Source of the DNA: Microcoleus sp036704825 | GTDB taxonomy: Bacteria > Cyanobacteriota > Cyanobacteriia > Cyanobacteriales > Microcoleaceae | Reading direction: 5' to 3' | DNA: 64,000 nt | NCBI GenBank assembly: GCA_036704825.1 | Contig: JAUBSN010000035.1 | Coordinates: 14,372-78,371, forward strand | In this document: positions 51,253 through 61,058 of the stretch, in pieces | How the letters are laid out: each line of letters opens with the position of its first letter | Position numbering within the stretch: position 1 is the stretch's first letter | Position numbers and translations under genes: made by a program | Notes under the pieces: model-generated | What the model was told of the DNA's origin: nothing | Database searches by the model: none | Seen by the model: the letters and a program-made list of their open reading frames with translations, nothing else

Positions 51253-52503
51253 TCACAATTGGTCTAAGTCTTGACACATATCTTGGAGTGACTGGTGTTG
51301 AAGGCGGCGGGAAGAGCGGCGATATTTTTTAGTTTGCAGCTTCGGTTCGTAATGCTGCGTACCATCCGACTTGGTTTGCTGCTTCAAGCTCGCCTCGGCG
51401 CTACTAGAGTTTTGCTCTTGTTGCTGGCGGACGATCGCCTCTTCGAGAAACTGCAAGTAATACTCATAGCGCTCCCAACCGCCCCGCACCACACAGTTAG
51501 GCTCGTCTCTGTGCGAACAGTCGCTAAACTGGCAGCTACCCAAAGCCAGCCTCTGACGCGCTTCTGGGAAATATGCAGCTAACTCGGACGGGTCGCATTC
51601 GAGTGCCGGCTGATTAAAGCCCGGAGTATCTGCCAAAAGTCCGCCGCCGGGGAGTTCAAAGAGTTCTACGTGGCGAGTCGTGTGGCGGCCGCGGCCGAGT
51701 TTGCCGGAAACAGCGTTCACTCGCAGATTCAGGGCCGGGATCAGTTGGTTGATCAAGCTGGACTTGCCCACCCCAGAAGGGCCACAAATTACCGTTATTT
51801 TCCCTTGTAAGTGATGCAGAAGAAAGTTCGGCAACGGGCTATGTAGGGGATTTAACGGAGCCAACCGATCGACCGAATTTGCAAGTAGGGGATTATTCTC
51901 AAAAGTCACGCTCGACCCGTCTATTTTCTCCTTTAAGTTATGGTAATCTGGTTCTCTGACAGAAACTTCATTTTTACTTTTTTCGGTGGATTCCTGGACG
52001 GCTGCGCCGTTGCGGACGCTAATAAACATTGGTTCGTAGCCCCAGCCTGAAAGCCGATCGCGCCACTGTTCCAATTCTTGGGGCGTGACCAAATCGCATT
52101 TGTTCAGGCACAAACTCACCTCTAAACCTGTAGATTCTGCCTTGACTAAAAACCGAGTTAATGATGCGGGGTCTAAGTCTGGTTCAGCGAGGGCAAAAAC
52201 CAGGAGAATGCGATCGGCATTAGCTACAGGCGGGCGGTTGAGTTCTGTTTGGCGCGGGAAGACTTCAGAAATTGCTCCCCGGCGGTCAGTCCAGTCCGGT
52301 TCCTCTACCAGCACGCGATCGCCCACCATCACCTGTTGGCCAATTTTTTTGAGTCTAGTGCGGCGAGTGCACAGGAGAGTCGGAGAATCAGCGAGGAGAG
52401 GATTTTTCCCGTCAATGGAGACTTCGGGATCTAACCTCACTTGGTAGAAGTTAGCCTGAACAGCAATTACAGTACCGACGATCGAGAGCGAATTCAGGCT
52501 CAT
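51253..52503 (-). CDS. rsgA: ribosome small subunit-dependent GTPase RsgA
   Basis: The circularly permuted GTPase tests late 30S ribosome assembly. The 416 residues show an N-terminal OB fold and the G motifs in permuted order: LNKCDL (G4), ICGPSGVGKSSLINQL (G1), GRGRHTTRHVEL (G2) and LLADTPGFNQP (G3). The zinc knuckle is C-x5-C-x-H-x5-C (CQFSDCSHRDEPNC). The insert near residues 160-220 and the Gln/Ser/Lys-rich C-terminal extension make it longer than the usual ~300-350. Its start overlaps tusA by 4 bp. Confidence 0.94.
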   Translation of the reverse strand: MSLNSLSIVGTVIAVQANFYQVRLDPEVSIDGKNPLLADSPTLLCTRRTRLKKIGQQVMVGDRVLVEEPDWTDRRGAISEVFPRQTELNRPPVANADRILLVFALAEPDLDPASLTRFLVKAESTGLEVSLCLNKCDLVTPQELEQWRDRLSGWGYEPMFISVRNGAAVQESTEKSKNEVSVREPDYHNLKEKIDGSSVTFENNPLLANSVDRLAPLNPLHSPLPNFLLHHLQGKITVICGPSGVGKSSLINQLIPALNLRVNAVSGKLGRGRHTTRHVELFELPGGGLLADTPGFNQPALECDPSELAAYFPEARQRLALGSCQFSDCSHRDEPNCVVRGGWERYEYYLQFLEEAIVRQQQEQNSSSAEASLKQQTKSDGTQHYEPKLQTKKYRRSSRRLQHQSLQDMCQDLDQL

Positions 52504-52790
52504 CCTGCTTCCTTGTTTTCTGGGCGCTGCACTTTCATTGCAAAAAAGCCCGACTCCGGCTCATCCGCGACAAATTGCGTTTCGAGAATCTGGTAGCCTT
52601 CCATTTTGAGACTGTCGGGCACTTGTTCGATCGGCTCCCCAGCGTCCAGCCACACCTCCAAAACAGCACCCGGTGCCATTTGCTCCAAGCGCAGTTTAGT
52701 GCGGACAAAATTCAGAGGACACGGAGTACCCCGCAGATCGATTTTGGAATCTGGGGATTTGGGATTTTCAATTTTCGATGTTGAATTCAT
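52500..52790 (-). CDS. tusA: TusA-family sulfurtransferase
   Basis: ATG 52790 gives a 96-residue protein. The frame is open back to 52877, but that extension lacks family similarity. The SirA/TusA fold has the catalytic Cys in DLRGTPCPLNFVRTKLRLEQ, then VLEVWLDAGEPIEQVPDSLK. TusA relays persulfide sulfur for tRNA thiolation and cofactor synthesis in other bacteria; the cyanobacterial role is less defined. Overlap with rsgA (ATGA) indicates a two-gene operon. It is separated from dnaJ by two terminator-like hairpins. Confidence 0.88.
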   Translation of the reverse strand: MNSTSKIENPKSPDSKIDLRGTPCPLNFVRTKLRLEQMAPGAVLEVWLDAGEPIEQVPDSLKMEGYQILETQFVADEPESGFFAMKVQRPENKEAG

Positions 52791-52907
52791 AATGTTTTTG
52801 GCAATCTCAAATCCTGAAAGCCTTTGTTTTTTAAACAAGTTGCCTGGAAACTGGAGAATCTCAAATTTTGTGTCCAATTAGACACAGATTATTATTTCAG
52901 GAAAAAA

Positions 52908-52925
52908 TGAGCGCCATTGCGCTCA
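52908..52925. terminator. bidirectional terminator between dnaJ and tusA
   Basis: TGAGCGC/GCGCTCA forms a 7-bp stem with loop CATT. A run of six A lies on its left and a run of six T, one base away, on its right, so it is a U-tract terminator read on either strand. Confidence 0.65.
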
Positions 52926-53050
52926 CTTTTTTGAGCGCTGCTGAAACCGAATGCCCGGAAAGCCTCCCACCTGAGATGTTTGTGAGCAATTGCACACAAT
53001 TTTTTGACAGATACTAAAACAAATTGCCGGGGAATGCTGAAACAGGAAAA

Positions 53051-53072
53051 TTTGACACCAATTGGTGTCAAA
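53051..53072 (-). terminator. dnaJ terminator
   Basis: TTTGACACCAA and its exact complement make a perfect 22-bp palindrome 7 bp after the dnaJ stop. On the minus strand it is followed by TTTTCC, giving a rho-independent terminator. Confidence 0.7.
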
Positions 53073-53078
53073 AATTGC

Positions 53079-54206
53079 TTATTTCTGAAACAAATTGCCC
53101 AGAAATCCTTCCAAGCCGCCTTTACCGGTACGATCGCCCTTCAGTTTAGCAAGCTGCATCAGCAATTCCCGTTCCTCAGCCGTCACCTTAGTGGGAATCT
53201 CTATAGACACCGTAATCAAATGATCGCCGCGACTGACTGGATTTCCCAACCGAGGCACCCCTTTTTTCTCCAAAGTCAAAACAGTATTTGCTTGAGTTCC
53301 GCTAGGAATCAACAATTCCGTCGGCCCGTCTACCGTTTCAACTTCCAATCGGCACCCCAAAATTGCTTGCAAATAACTAATCTTAACTTCCGAGCTAACG
53401 TTAGTGCCCTCCCGCTTAAATTGCGGGTCTTCATTCACAGCCAAGAACACGTAAAGGTCACCGGGCGGCCCGCCCAGTTTGCCGGCATCCCCTTCATTGG
53501 AAACGCGCAAGCGAGTACCGTTGTCAACCCCAGCCGGAATTGTGATTTTCAGCTTTTTCATCACTTCTTTCTGGCCGCGGCCGCCACAAGTTTCGCACTT
53601 GTCCTCAATCACTTGCCCGGTGCCGTTACAAGTGGGGCAAACTGAAACTTGAGTAAAGCTGCCGAAAGGAGTGCGGGTAGCGCGTCGCACTTGACCGCTG
53701 CCGTTACAAGTCGAGCAGGTTTGCGGTCTAGTTCCCGGTTTGGCGCCAGTCCCGGTGCAAGTTTCGCAGGTTTCTAGATGCTTGATGCGGAGTTCTTTGT
53801 CCCCACCAAACACTGCTTCTCGAAAATCCAGCCGCAAATCGAGGCGTAAATCGTCTCCGCGCACCGGTCCGCTGCGCCTGCGACCTTGTTGTTGGCCGCC
53901 GACCCCTCCCTGAAAGCCCTGAAAGAAGCTTTCAAAAATATCGGCAAAGCTGTCACCAAAGTCTTGGAAACCAGGTGCGCCTCCGCCGCTGACGCCTGCT
54001 TCGCCGAACCGGTCGAAACGGGCGCGGGTTTCCGGTTCCGAGAGTACCTCGTAGGCGCGGTTAATTTCTTTAAACCGCTCTTCGGCACCGGGTTCTTTGT
54101 TGACATCTGGATGGTACTTGCGAGCTAGACGGCGGTAAGCACGCTTAATTTCTTCTTTGTCTGCGCTGCGAGAAACGCCTAATATTTCATAGTAATCACC
54201 GGCCAT
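53079..54206 (-). CDS. dnaJ: chaperone DnaJ (zinc-finger type I)
   Basis: The 375-residue co-chaperone of DnaK starts with the J domain (DYYEILGVSRSADKEEIKRA, HPD near 33-35). A Gly-rich linker with GGVGGQQQGRRRSG is next, then four zinc-binding CxxCxGxG-type repeats (CETCTGTG, CSTCNGSG, CPTCNGTG, CETCGGRG) and the C-terminal substrate domain. All cysteines are intact. It lies 132 bp after dnaK on the same strand in the order grpE-dnaK-dnaJ. Confidence 0.96.
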   Translation of the reverse strand: MAGDYYEILGVSRSADKEEIKRAYRRLARKYHPDVNKEPGAEERFKEINRAYEVLSEPETRARFDRFGEAGVSGGGAPGFQDFGDSFADIFESFFQGFQGGVGGQQQGRRRSGPVRGDDLRLDLRLDFREAVFGGDKELRIKHLETCETCTGTGAKPGTRPQTCSTCNGSGQVRRATRTPFGSFTQVSVCPTCNGTGQVIEDKCETCGGRGQKEVMKKLKITIPAGVDNGTRLRVSNEGDAGKLGGPPGDLYVFLAVNEDPQFKREGTNVSSEVKISYLQAILGCRLEVETVDGPTELLIPSGTQANTVLTLEKKGVPRLGNPVSRGDHLITVSIEIPTKVTAEERELLMQLAKLKGDRTGKGGLEGFLGNLFQK

Positions 54207-54338
54207 AAAGCTGCTTGCCTGGAGGTAAATAACAAAAAGTGTACGAAAAAGAAACGGGCGACCTTTCCTGAAATTACAGATTAAAAATCAAAAACTTTCA
54301 TTGTTAATTTTTAACTTTTAATTTTTAGCTTTTCTGTT

Positions 54339-56432
54339 TTAAAGGAAAGGATTCATATCATCAACTTCTGGTTCGGGAACCTTCTGTTTTGGTTTTGACT
54401 GTGGATTTGACTGTCGTTTTGACTGTCGCTCCGGCTTTGATTCCGGCTTTGGTTCCGGGTTTGGTTCCGGCTTTGGTTCCGGCGGAGCTTGGGGCGCCGC
54501 CTGCGGCTCTTCTGTCAGCAAAATGCTGTCGTCGTCCGCTTTAACATCTTCTGGTTCTGATGATTTTACTTCTGACATCATCTCCCTTTCAACAACAGCT
54601 CCTGACGGGGCTACCCCGCTGCGGGCTTGGTCGTAGACTGCGGTACCGAGCGAGTATAGCAGTTGCTTGAAAGATTCGATTGCGGGCGTGAGTTCCTCGA
54701 CTGTGATGTCCGGGTTAGTCATCGCTGCCCGCAAGGCTGCTGCGGCTGTTTCCGCTTCGGCCTTGAGGTCGTCGCTCAGCAGTTGCGCGTTGGTTTTTAA
54801 AGTTACACCACAATTATAGACGAGGGAGTCAGCTTGATTTTTGAGTTCGACGAGTAGAGCGCGCTTGATGTCTTCGTCGGCGTAAAGTTCGGCTTCTTGT
54901 CGCATCCGCTCGACTTCGGTTTCGCTCAATCCCCCTGTATTGGAAATTTGGATGCTTTGTTCTTTTCCGGTTCCCTTGTCTTCAGCGGCAACTTTGAGAA
55001 TCCCGTTGGCATCGATTTCAAAGGTAACTTCGATTTGAGGTACGCCGCGGGGGGCTGGGGGAATGCCTTTGAGCAGGAACTTGCCGAGACTTTTATTGTC
55101 TTTAACCAATGCCCGCTCGCCTTGGAGTACGTGAATTTCTACCGAGGTTTGCCCGTCTGTCGCCGTGCTGTACATTTGCGATCGGCTCGTGGGAATAGTT
55201 GTATTGCGCTCGATTACTTTGGTGAACACCCCGCCCAAGGTTTCCAGTCCCAGGGAGAGGGGCGTCACGTCCAGCAGCAGCAAGTCTTTAACTTCACCGC
55301 CCAAAACCCCGGCTTGAATTGCCGCGCCTACGGCTACAGCTTCGTCGGGATTGACGGATTTATCGGGAGAAATGCCCCCAAAATACTTGCTAATTGCCTT
55401 TTGAACTGCCGGAATCCGGGTTGAGCCTCCGACTAAAATAATTCTGTCTATGTCTTTGGGGGTCAAACTTGCGTCTTTGAGGGCTTGAGTCACCGGATCG
55501 ATCGTCGCTTGCACCAAATGAGCCACCAGTTTTTCAAACTGAGCTTTAGAAAGTTCCATTTCCAAATGCTTGGGCCCTTTGTCGTCAGAGGAGATAAAGG
55601 GCAAATTGATTGAGGTGGATTCCCGGTTGGAAAGTTCGATTTTCGCTTTTTCCGCAGCTTCTCGGAGGCGCTGCAAGGCCATTTTGTCTTGTGAGAGGTC
55701 ACTGCCTTCTTGAGTCCGAAAAGCTTCTACCAGCCACTGGACTATGCAGTCGTCAAAGTCATCTCCTCCGAGATGGTTGTTGCCGGAGGTAGCGTTGACT
55801 TCAAAAATTCCGTCTCCCAGTTGCAGGATCGAAACGTCGAAAGTACCGCCGCCCAGGTCAAAAACTAAGATTTTCTGTTCTATATTTTGTTTGTCCAGCC
55901 CGTAGGAAAGTGCTGCCGCCGTCGGTTCGTTGACGATCCGCAGGACTTCTAGCCCCGCGATCGTACCGGCGTCTTTGGTAGCTTGCCGCTGGGCGTCTGT
56001 GAAGTAGGCTGGCACTGTAATCACGGCTTGGGTAACAGTTTGTCCCAAATAAGCTTCAGCATCTTGCTTGAGCTTTTGGAGTACCATTGCCGAGATTTCT
56101 TGGGGAGTGTGAACCTTGTTCCGAATTTGGACGTTAACGGTATCGTCTTTGCCTTTTATGCAGGTATAGGGAGTCCGGGCTCGTTCTTCTTCCGTGTCGT
56201 CCCACCGCCGTCCGATAAATCGTTTGATGCTGTAGACAGTATTTACAGCATTAGTTACAGCTTGCCGCTTTGCCAATTGACCTACTAAGCGATCGCCCGC
56301 CTTGCCGAATCCTACTATGCTCGGAGTTGTGCGGCCACCCTCGGAATTGGCGATCACGACGGGTTTACCGCCTTCTAACACAGCTACGCAACTGTTAGTT
56401 GTGCCTAAGTCAATTCCAATAATTTTTCCCAT
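54339..56432 (-). CDS. dnaK: chaperone DnaK (Hsp70)
   Basis: The 697-residue Hsp70 has MGKIIGIDLGTTNSCVAVLE, the ATPase phosphate motifs IFEVNATSGNNHLGGDDFDD and VFDLGGGTFDVSILQ, then ILVGGSTRIPAVQKAI. The linker is DLLLLDVTPLSLGLETLGG, followed by the substrate-binding beta sandwich and lid. The C-terminus carries an unusual ~55-residue Pro/Glu/Lys/Gln-rich tail ending DDMNPFL, a cyanobacterial-type extension. It lies between grpE (295 bp upstream) and dnaJ. No CIRCE operator (TTAGCACTC-N9-GAGTGCTAA) is seen before grpE or dnaK. Confidence 0.97.
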   Translation of the reverse strand: MGKIIGIDLGTTNSCVAVLEGGKPVVIANSEGGRTTPSIVGFGKAGDRLVGQLAKRQAVTNAVNTVYSIKRFIGRRWDDTEEERARTPYTCIKGKDDTVNVQIRNKVHTPQEISAMVLQKLKQDAEAYLGQTVTQAVITVPAYFTDAQRQATKDAGTIAGLEVLRIVNEPTAAALSYGLDKQNIEQKILVFDLGGGTFDVSILQLGDGIFEVNATSGNNHLGGDDFDDCIVQWLVEAFRTQEGSDLSQDKMALQRLREAAEKAKIELSNRESTSINLPFISSDDKGPKHLEMELSKAQFEKLVAHLVQATIDPVTQALKDASLTPKDIDRIILVGGSTRIPAVQKAISKYFGGISPDKSVNPDEAVAVGAAIQAGVLGGEVKDLLLLDVTPLSLGLETLGGVFTKVIERNTTIPTSRSQMYSTATDGQTSVEIHVLQGERALVKDNKSLGKFLLKGIPPAPRGVPQIEVTFEIDANGILKVAAEDKGTGKEQSIQISNTGGLSETEVERMRQEAELYADEDIKRALLVELKNQADSLVYNCGVTLKTNAQLLSDDLKAEAETAAAALRAAMTNPDITVEELTPAIESFKQLLYSLGTAVYDQARSGVAPSGAVVEREMMSEVKSSEPEDVKADDDSILLTEEPQAAPQAPPEPKPEPNPEPKPESKPERQSKRQSNPQSKPKQKVPEPEVDDMNPFL

Positions 56433-56668
56433 AGCGCCTCATAAAACTTTGTGGGATGTTTGGAAACCTCCAACTACAGGTTGGGGGAAGAAAAACGACT
56501 CAGCTTGTTCAAACAAGCATCACCCGACTAGATTTGTAGGAATAAACTTGATGTCAACCAGGCAATATCAAAGACGGGTAAAAACATTTTTCAGAATTTT
56601 TTGAAAAAGCGCTGACCTGTTTTTAGTCATCTTTAATTAAGAAATTAAGGTGAGTCTGCCACCTTGGA

Positions 56669-56691
56669 ACCCCCGAACTCTCTTCGGGGGT
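56669..56691 (-). terminator. hairpin between grpE and dnaK
   Basis: ACCCCCGAA (56669-56677) and TTCGGGGGT (56683-56691) make a perfect 9-bp stem with a 5-nt loop, 36 bp after the grpE stop. No T-run follows on either side. It may attenuate or protect the message; dnaK probably also has its own promoter in this 295-bp gap. Confidence 0.5.
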
Positions 56692-56727
56692 CAGTGACTT
56701 TGAGGAATGCAGTAGCTTTTATCCCGA

Positions 56728-57522
56728 TTAACCTTCCGAACTATCGGGATTTTCATCTGAGGCTACCACAGATAGCCCAGCCGCTGCAACTTTCACTTTG
56801 GCGTGGCGCAAGACGCGATCGCCCAGAATGTAGCCGCGTTCTAGTTCTTGGATAATTGTTCCTTCCTCGTGTTCGTCAGTTGGCTCGCTCAGCAGAGCTT
56901 CGTGGAGGTTGGGGTCAAACTGTTCGCCTTCGGGGCGCATCGGAGAAACCCCGATTTGCTTGAGGCTATCTACCATTTGCTTGTAAACGCTTTGGTAGCT
57001 TTTGTGAATGTTCATTTCGCCGTCGGTTTGCGGCTTGATGTGCGATCGAGCGCGCTCGAAATTGTCAATTACCGGCAACAGGGGTTTGATCGTGAGACAC
57101 CTTGCCTGTAAATCTAGTTCTTCTTTTTCTTTTTGGGTGCGCCTGCGGAAGTTCTCAAAATCTGCTGCTAGGCGGAGATTTTGATTTTTCAGTTCTTCTA
57201 GTTGAGCGGATGCGGCTTGCAACTGAGTTTTTAAAGCCTCTTTTTCCTCGGTTACTTGCGCCACTTCCTTCTTCCAAGGCTCCGCCGCGTCTGCAGTCGG
57301 ACTGTTGGTTGAACTGCCGGTGACGGTAGGCCCCGATGGGTTTGCTGGGGTGCGATCGCCCTGAGCACTTTGATAAGCTCGAGCAAGTTCGAGCTCCCAA
57401 TCCGCCGATTCGTTCGAGTTTCCTGATGCCGCCGGATTTTCACTTTCCATTGGCGAACCCTCTGGGGTCGTTTCCCCTGTTGAGTTAGGATCTTGATCTT
57501 GCTGTTTTTCCTCGTCAATCAT
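56728..57522 (-). CDS. grpE: nucleotide exchange factor GrpE
   Basis: ATG 57522 (IDEEKQQDQDPNSTG) is preferred to the in-frame TTG 57549. The 264-residue protein has a long acidic, low-complexity N-terminus and a coiled coil (TEEKEALKTQLQAASAQLEE through LRLAADFENFRRRTQKEKEE). The GrpE core PVIDNFERARSHI and the C-terminal beta domain ending DRVLRHAKVKVA follow. It releases ADP from DnaK. It heads the grpE-dnaK-dnaJ block. The long N-terminal extension is common in cyanobacteria. Confidence 0.95.
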   Translation of the reverse strand: MIDEEKQQDQDPNSTGETTPEGSPMESENPAASGNSNESADWELELARAYQSAQGDRTPANPSGPTVTGSSTNSPTADAAEPWKKEVAQVTEEKEALKTQLQAASAQLEELKNQNLRLAADFENFRRRTQKEKEELDLQARCLTIKPLLPVIDNFERARSHIKPQTDGEMNIHKSYQSVYKQMVDSLKQIGVSPMRPEGEQFDPNLHEALLSEPTDEHEEGTIIQELERGYILGDRVLRHAKVKVAAAGLSVVASDENPDSSEG

Positions 57523-58976
57523 AAAAGCTGCGCGACAGAACCCTATCAATTCTAGCAGATACAGTTAACCCGGTAAATCTAGAGGACTAGAATTGACTGT
57601 GTATGGCACAATGTGAAAAGAGGAAATCTCTCCAGCTCTGGAGACATTGCTCAAAGCTTTCCATAAAATATTCAAATGCCCGTTTAGATATTTGCGTATA
57701 ATTATAGTCCCATTGGCGCCAACCCAACGTTTGTTGGTTCCTCATTTTTAATTAACGCGATCGCATTTACAACAATTTTTATAAGTATATTCTGCTGTTA
57801 AGTCTACTACAAAATTTCCCACTTCGGCTGCTTGATTTTTCAAGGTTTACTTAAAAGGATAGTGACTTAAAGTTATCCTCGGTCTGGCTGCTTTAGTTGC
57901 AATCTGAGGGCTGAGGCTGGCATTTTTTTTACCATTTGCTGAGTTTCGCAAGTGGGGATAAAAAGGAATTTGTATGGAGTGACTAAGTAGTTAGCTGTGT
58001 GCTTGTGTAACTCAGATAGTAAGTTCTTAATTTAGATCCGAATTGGGGCTGTGGTTTTTCTGATTCAAGACCGCCGAAGTCGCTTGAAGTATCGCATTTT
58101 TGCCAGCCAAAGGAGAGAGATTAGTTGGGATCGTCTCATATTTGTAAAAACACTTCTTCTGGCTCCTTCCTTCTGACTCTTTCCTCCTGCATCGCAGCAA
58201 GAGATCATCGCAGCAAGAGAGCCTCAAAAATCCAATTTCTAGCTGGGCTGCTTTCATTGAGATGCTCCCGATTACTTGGTCTCGCTGAGGTGCTCATCTG
58301 TAAATACGATTGATATCTAATTTGGCTCTTCCCAAGATTTTTGAACCGTCAACCTTACGTCACAAAGGTTCGGACAGCAGGGTAGAATCAAAGTAATATT
58401 TAGTGACCCCCGAAACTAGAGTTGCTCAAAATTTGCCCTGGGGCTCATGCAGCCGACGATCGGGCAGTGACCGATCGCAGATAATTAATCAAAATATATT
58501 TCACAAGGGCGATCGAGGCTTTCGTAAAAGCTATCATCACATAACATAGGTCTTCTTTAATTTAGTACAGCTAAGCGCGCCACCACGGACGGTGTAATTT
58601 GAGCAAACAATTTGGGAAAATAGAATGAGCCTGGGAAGGGGGCACACCCCGCCCCGCTTTTCTCTCCCGGTACGGGGAATCCCCAAGTGATATGCCCTGA
58701 GGCTATAACGAGAGTATCCCGCAAGTTAATCAGGTAAGCAAGCAACTTAGCACTCAACGAACAAAATGTGATTGCAAGCACCGGCAAATCTCTCCAACGT
58801 CTCGTCAATTTGTGGACGAAGCTTAGAGGGGACTGCGAGCTTACACTTGACAGATAGGGATCGATCGAGAAAATGATAGCCGATCGACAAGCAAAAAATA
58901 CGGGAGTTTTAACCCCGCGTTGGTTTTCCTCTCAGCACTCTTTGTGACTGAGTTTCCCACCTATTGAGTGTTTTTT
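57523..58976. other. 1.45-kb divergent intergenic region between grpE and pilB
   Basis: TCAATTCTAG (57546-57555) and CTAGAATTGA (57587-57596) form an inverted repeat overlapping the grpE start region; it could be an operator or leader structure. A GATCG-rich segment lies at 58855-58885 close to pilB. Frames such as 58557-58808 on the minus strand have no recognisable domain. A non-coding RNA is possible in the GC-rich 58610-58760 part but no known family was recognised. Confidence 0.45.
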
Positions 58977-60983
58977 ATGACTAGCACATCCCCGCCTCGC
59001 TCCACATCCCTAGTTGCTCTGAGCCAATTTACTCCGGCTCTCACCAAGATGATTCAGTCGGGTTACGTCAACAGCGAGCAAGTCAAGCAAGCTCAAATTG
59101 AAAGCCAGAAGTCCGGCAAGCGGTTGACTGAGGTATTAGAAGCACTTACCGGGCAGCCGTTGCCTCCAGAATTGCTGCGACTTTACAAGAAGCAGCAGAT
59201 GTTTGAACGGAAGATAGTCTACGGCGTTGAAGCATTTGACCCGGAGATGAGCGAAATGTCTAACGAGCAACTCGGACTGATGCTCGATGCGTTGAAGATT
59301 TCGATCGACATTTGTCACCAAGGTCGGTTTTTACCCGTAGCGAAGACTGAAACTGAGCCTGTGGCGGTTTTAGTAGCAATGGTAGATCCCGACAACCTCA
59401 ACGCCATAGAAGATTTGCGGCGAATTTTACAGCCTCACGGTTTGGCTTTGCAGCGACGGGTGATTACGCCAGACGACTATCAAGACATAACTTCGGCCTA
59501 TCAAGAGGACCAAGTTAAGGTAGCAGCCAAAATGGCAGCAGCCGAAAAGCAGAGAAAGATGGATTTAGGGGAGGGAGATTTTGGCGAACTCTCGCTAGAA
59601 GAGGAGAGTGCCGACCAAGAAGACCTAGCTAACACCTTGGACGATGCTGAGGCCGCTCCGGTAATTAAGGCGGTCAATATCATTTTGGCTAAAGCTTTGT
59701 CAGAAAAGGTCTCTGACATCCACGTAGAACCTCAAGAAGAGTTCATGCGGATTCGGATGCGGAAAGACGGGGTGCTGCAAGAGTATTTCCGGTTTCCCAA
59801 GCAGGTAGTCGCATCGATTACGGCTCGTTTCAAGATTATTGCCAACCTGGATATTGCCGAACGCCGACAAGCTCAAGACGGCCGCATCCGCCGGGTATTT
59901 GAGGGACGCACGGTGGATTTCCGGGTGAACAGCTTGCCTTCGCGGTACGGCGAAAAAATCGTGCTGCGGATTTTGGACAGTTCCAGCACTCAGTTGGGTT
60001 TGGGTTTGTTAATCTCCGACCAGGAAACTCTGGCTTTAGTGCGAGAGACTGCTAGTCGGCCGTTCGGACTGATTTTGGTGACGGGGCCGACTGGTTCGGG
60101 CAAGTCAACTTCTCTCTACTCGATTCTGGCGGAACGCAACGATCCGGGGATTAATATCAGTACGGCGGAAGACCCGATCGAATATGCTTTGCCGGGGATT
60201 ACCCAATGTCAGGTAATTCGGGAAAAAGACTTGACTTTTTCCAACATTCTGCGGGCGTTTTTGCGGCAAGACCCTGACGTGCTGCTGGTGGGGGAAACGC
60301 GGGACAAAGAAACGGCAAAAACGGCTCTGGAAGCTGCTTTGACGGGACACTTGGTGCTGACGACGCTGCACACGAACGATGCGGCCGGGGCGATCGCCCG
60401 TTTGGACGAAATGGGCGTAGAACCCTTCATGGTTTCGGCGGCTCTGTTAGGGGTGTTGGCTCAGCGTCTGATGCGGCGCGTTTGTGACAAATGCTGCATT
60501 CCTTACCAGCCTACCGCTGAAGAACTCGGCCGGTACGGTCTGTCGGCTTCTCAAGAAATCGATCTGACTGTAAACAGGGCTAACGTTGTCCCGGTGGAGG
60601 AAAGGAAGCAACTAGCAGAACGCGAGCAACTCTGTACCAAGTGCGGCGGCCTGGGCTACAAAGGACGGGTAGGGGTTTACGAGTTCCTGAAAAATACTGA
60701 GCGGCTTCAAACTTTGATCACTCAAGGAGCTCCCACAGAGCAAATTAAGGAAGCAGCAGTAGAAGAAGGGATGAAAACCTTGTTGGCTTACAGCTTGCAG
60801 TTGGTGCGGGAAGGCGCGACTACTTTTGAAGAAGTCGAGCGAGTGACATTTACAGACTCGGGCCTGGAGGCTGAACTGAAGGCCAAACGCAAGCAGGGAC
60901 TTACCTGCAAAACTTGTCGGGCAGAATTGAAGCCGGAGATGCTGGATTGTCCGTACTGCTTGACGCCGCGATTTTTGGATTGA
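58977..60983 (+). CDS. pilB: type IV pilus extension ATPase PilB
   Basis: ATG 58977 gives 668 residues. The GspE/PilB N-terminal domain (about 20-200) is followed by the ATPase: KVSDIHVEPQEEFMRIRMRK, Walker A GPTGSGKSTS, the Asp box EDPIEYALPGITQ, Walker B DVLLVGETRD and the His box LTTLHTNDAAGA. The zinc tetracysteine is CDKC...CTKCGG. It drives pilus assembly for twitching motility and DNA uptake. A second CxxC pair near the C-terminus (CKTCRAELKPEMLDCPYC) forms a small zinc-ribbon-like tail. It heads pilB-pilT-pilC. Confidence 0.96.
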   Translation: MTSTSPPRSTSLVALSQFTPALTKMIQSGYVNSEQVKQAQIESQKSGKRLTEVLEALTGQPLPPELLRLYKKQQMFERKIVYGVEAFDPEMSEMSNEQLGLMLDALKISIDICHQGRFLPVAKTETEPVAVLVAMVDPDNLNAIEDLRRILQPHGLALQRRVITPDDYQDITSAYQEDQVKVAAKMAAAEKQRKMDLGEGDFGELSLEEESADQEDLANTLDDAEAAPVIKAVNIILAKALSEKVSDIHVEPQEEFMRIRMRKDGVLQEYFRFPKQVVASITARFKIIANLDIAERRQAQDGRIRRVFEGRTVDFRVNSLPSRYGEKIVLRILDSSSTQLGLGLLISDQETLALVRETASRPFGLILVTGPTGSGKSTSLYSILAERNDPGINISTAEDPIEYALPGITQCQVIREKDLTFSNILRAFLRQDPDVLLVGETRDKETAKTALEAALTGHLVLTTLHTNDAAGAIARLDEMGVEPFMVSAALLGVLAQRLMRRVCDKCCIPYQPTAEELGRYGLSASQEIDLTVNRANVVPVEERKQLAEREQLCTKCGGLGYKGRVGVYEFLKNTERLQTLITQGAPTEQIKEAAVEEGMKTLLAYSLQLVREGATTFEEVERVTFTDSGLEAELKAKRKQGLTCKTCRAELKPEMLDCPYCLTPRFLD

Positions 60984-61019
60984 TTCAGCAGTTAACTGTT
61001 GACTGTTAACTGAGCTAGA
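60984..61019. repeat. heptamer-type repeat between pilB and pilT
   Basis: CAGTTAACTGTTGACTGTTAACTGAG lies in the 75-bp gap; GTTAACTG units can pair with each other. STRR-related. Confidence 0.55.
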
Positions 61020-61058
61020 TTGGTCAATAACTATCAATTCGATCGAGGAGAGGTATCT

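Noticed and set aside
53004..53645. 213-codon frame opposite dnaJ
   Set aside because: Exact shadow of a clear zinc-finger DnaJ.
54897..55424. 175-codon frame opposite dnaK
   Set aside because: Shadow of a highly conserved Hsp70 gene.
58740..58770. CIRCE heat-shock operator upstream of the chaperone block
   Set aside because: Only the half-site TTAGCACTC is present, without GAGTGCTAA after 9 bp, and it lies 1.2 kb from grpE.
58557..58808. 83-codon minus-strand frame in the grpE-pilB gap
   Set aside because: No recognisable domain and a poor start context; the sequence could instead be RNA or promoter DNA.
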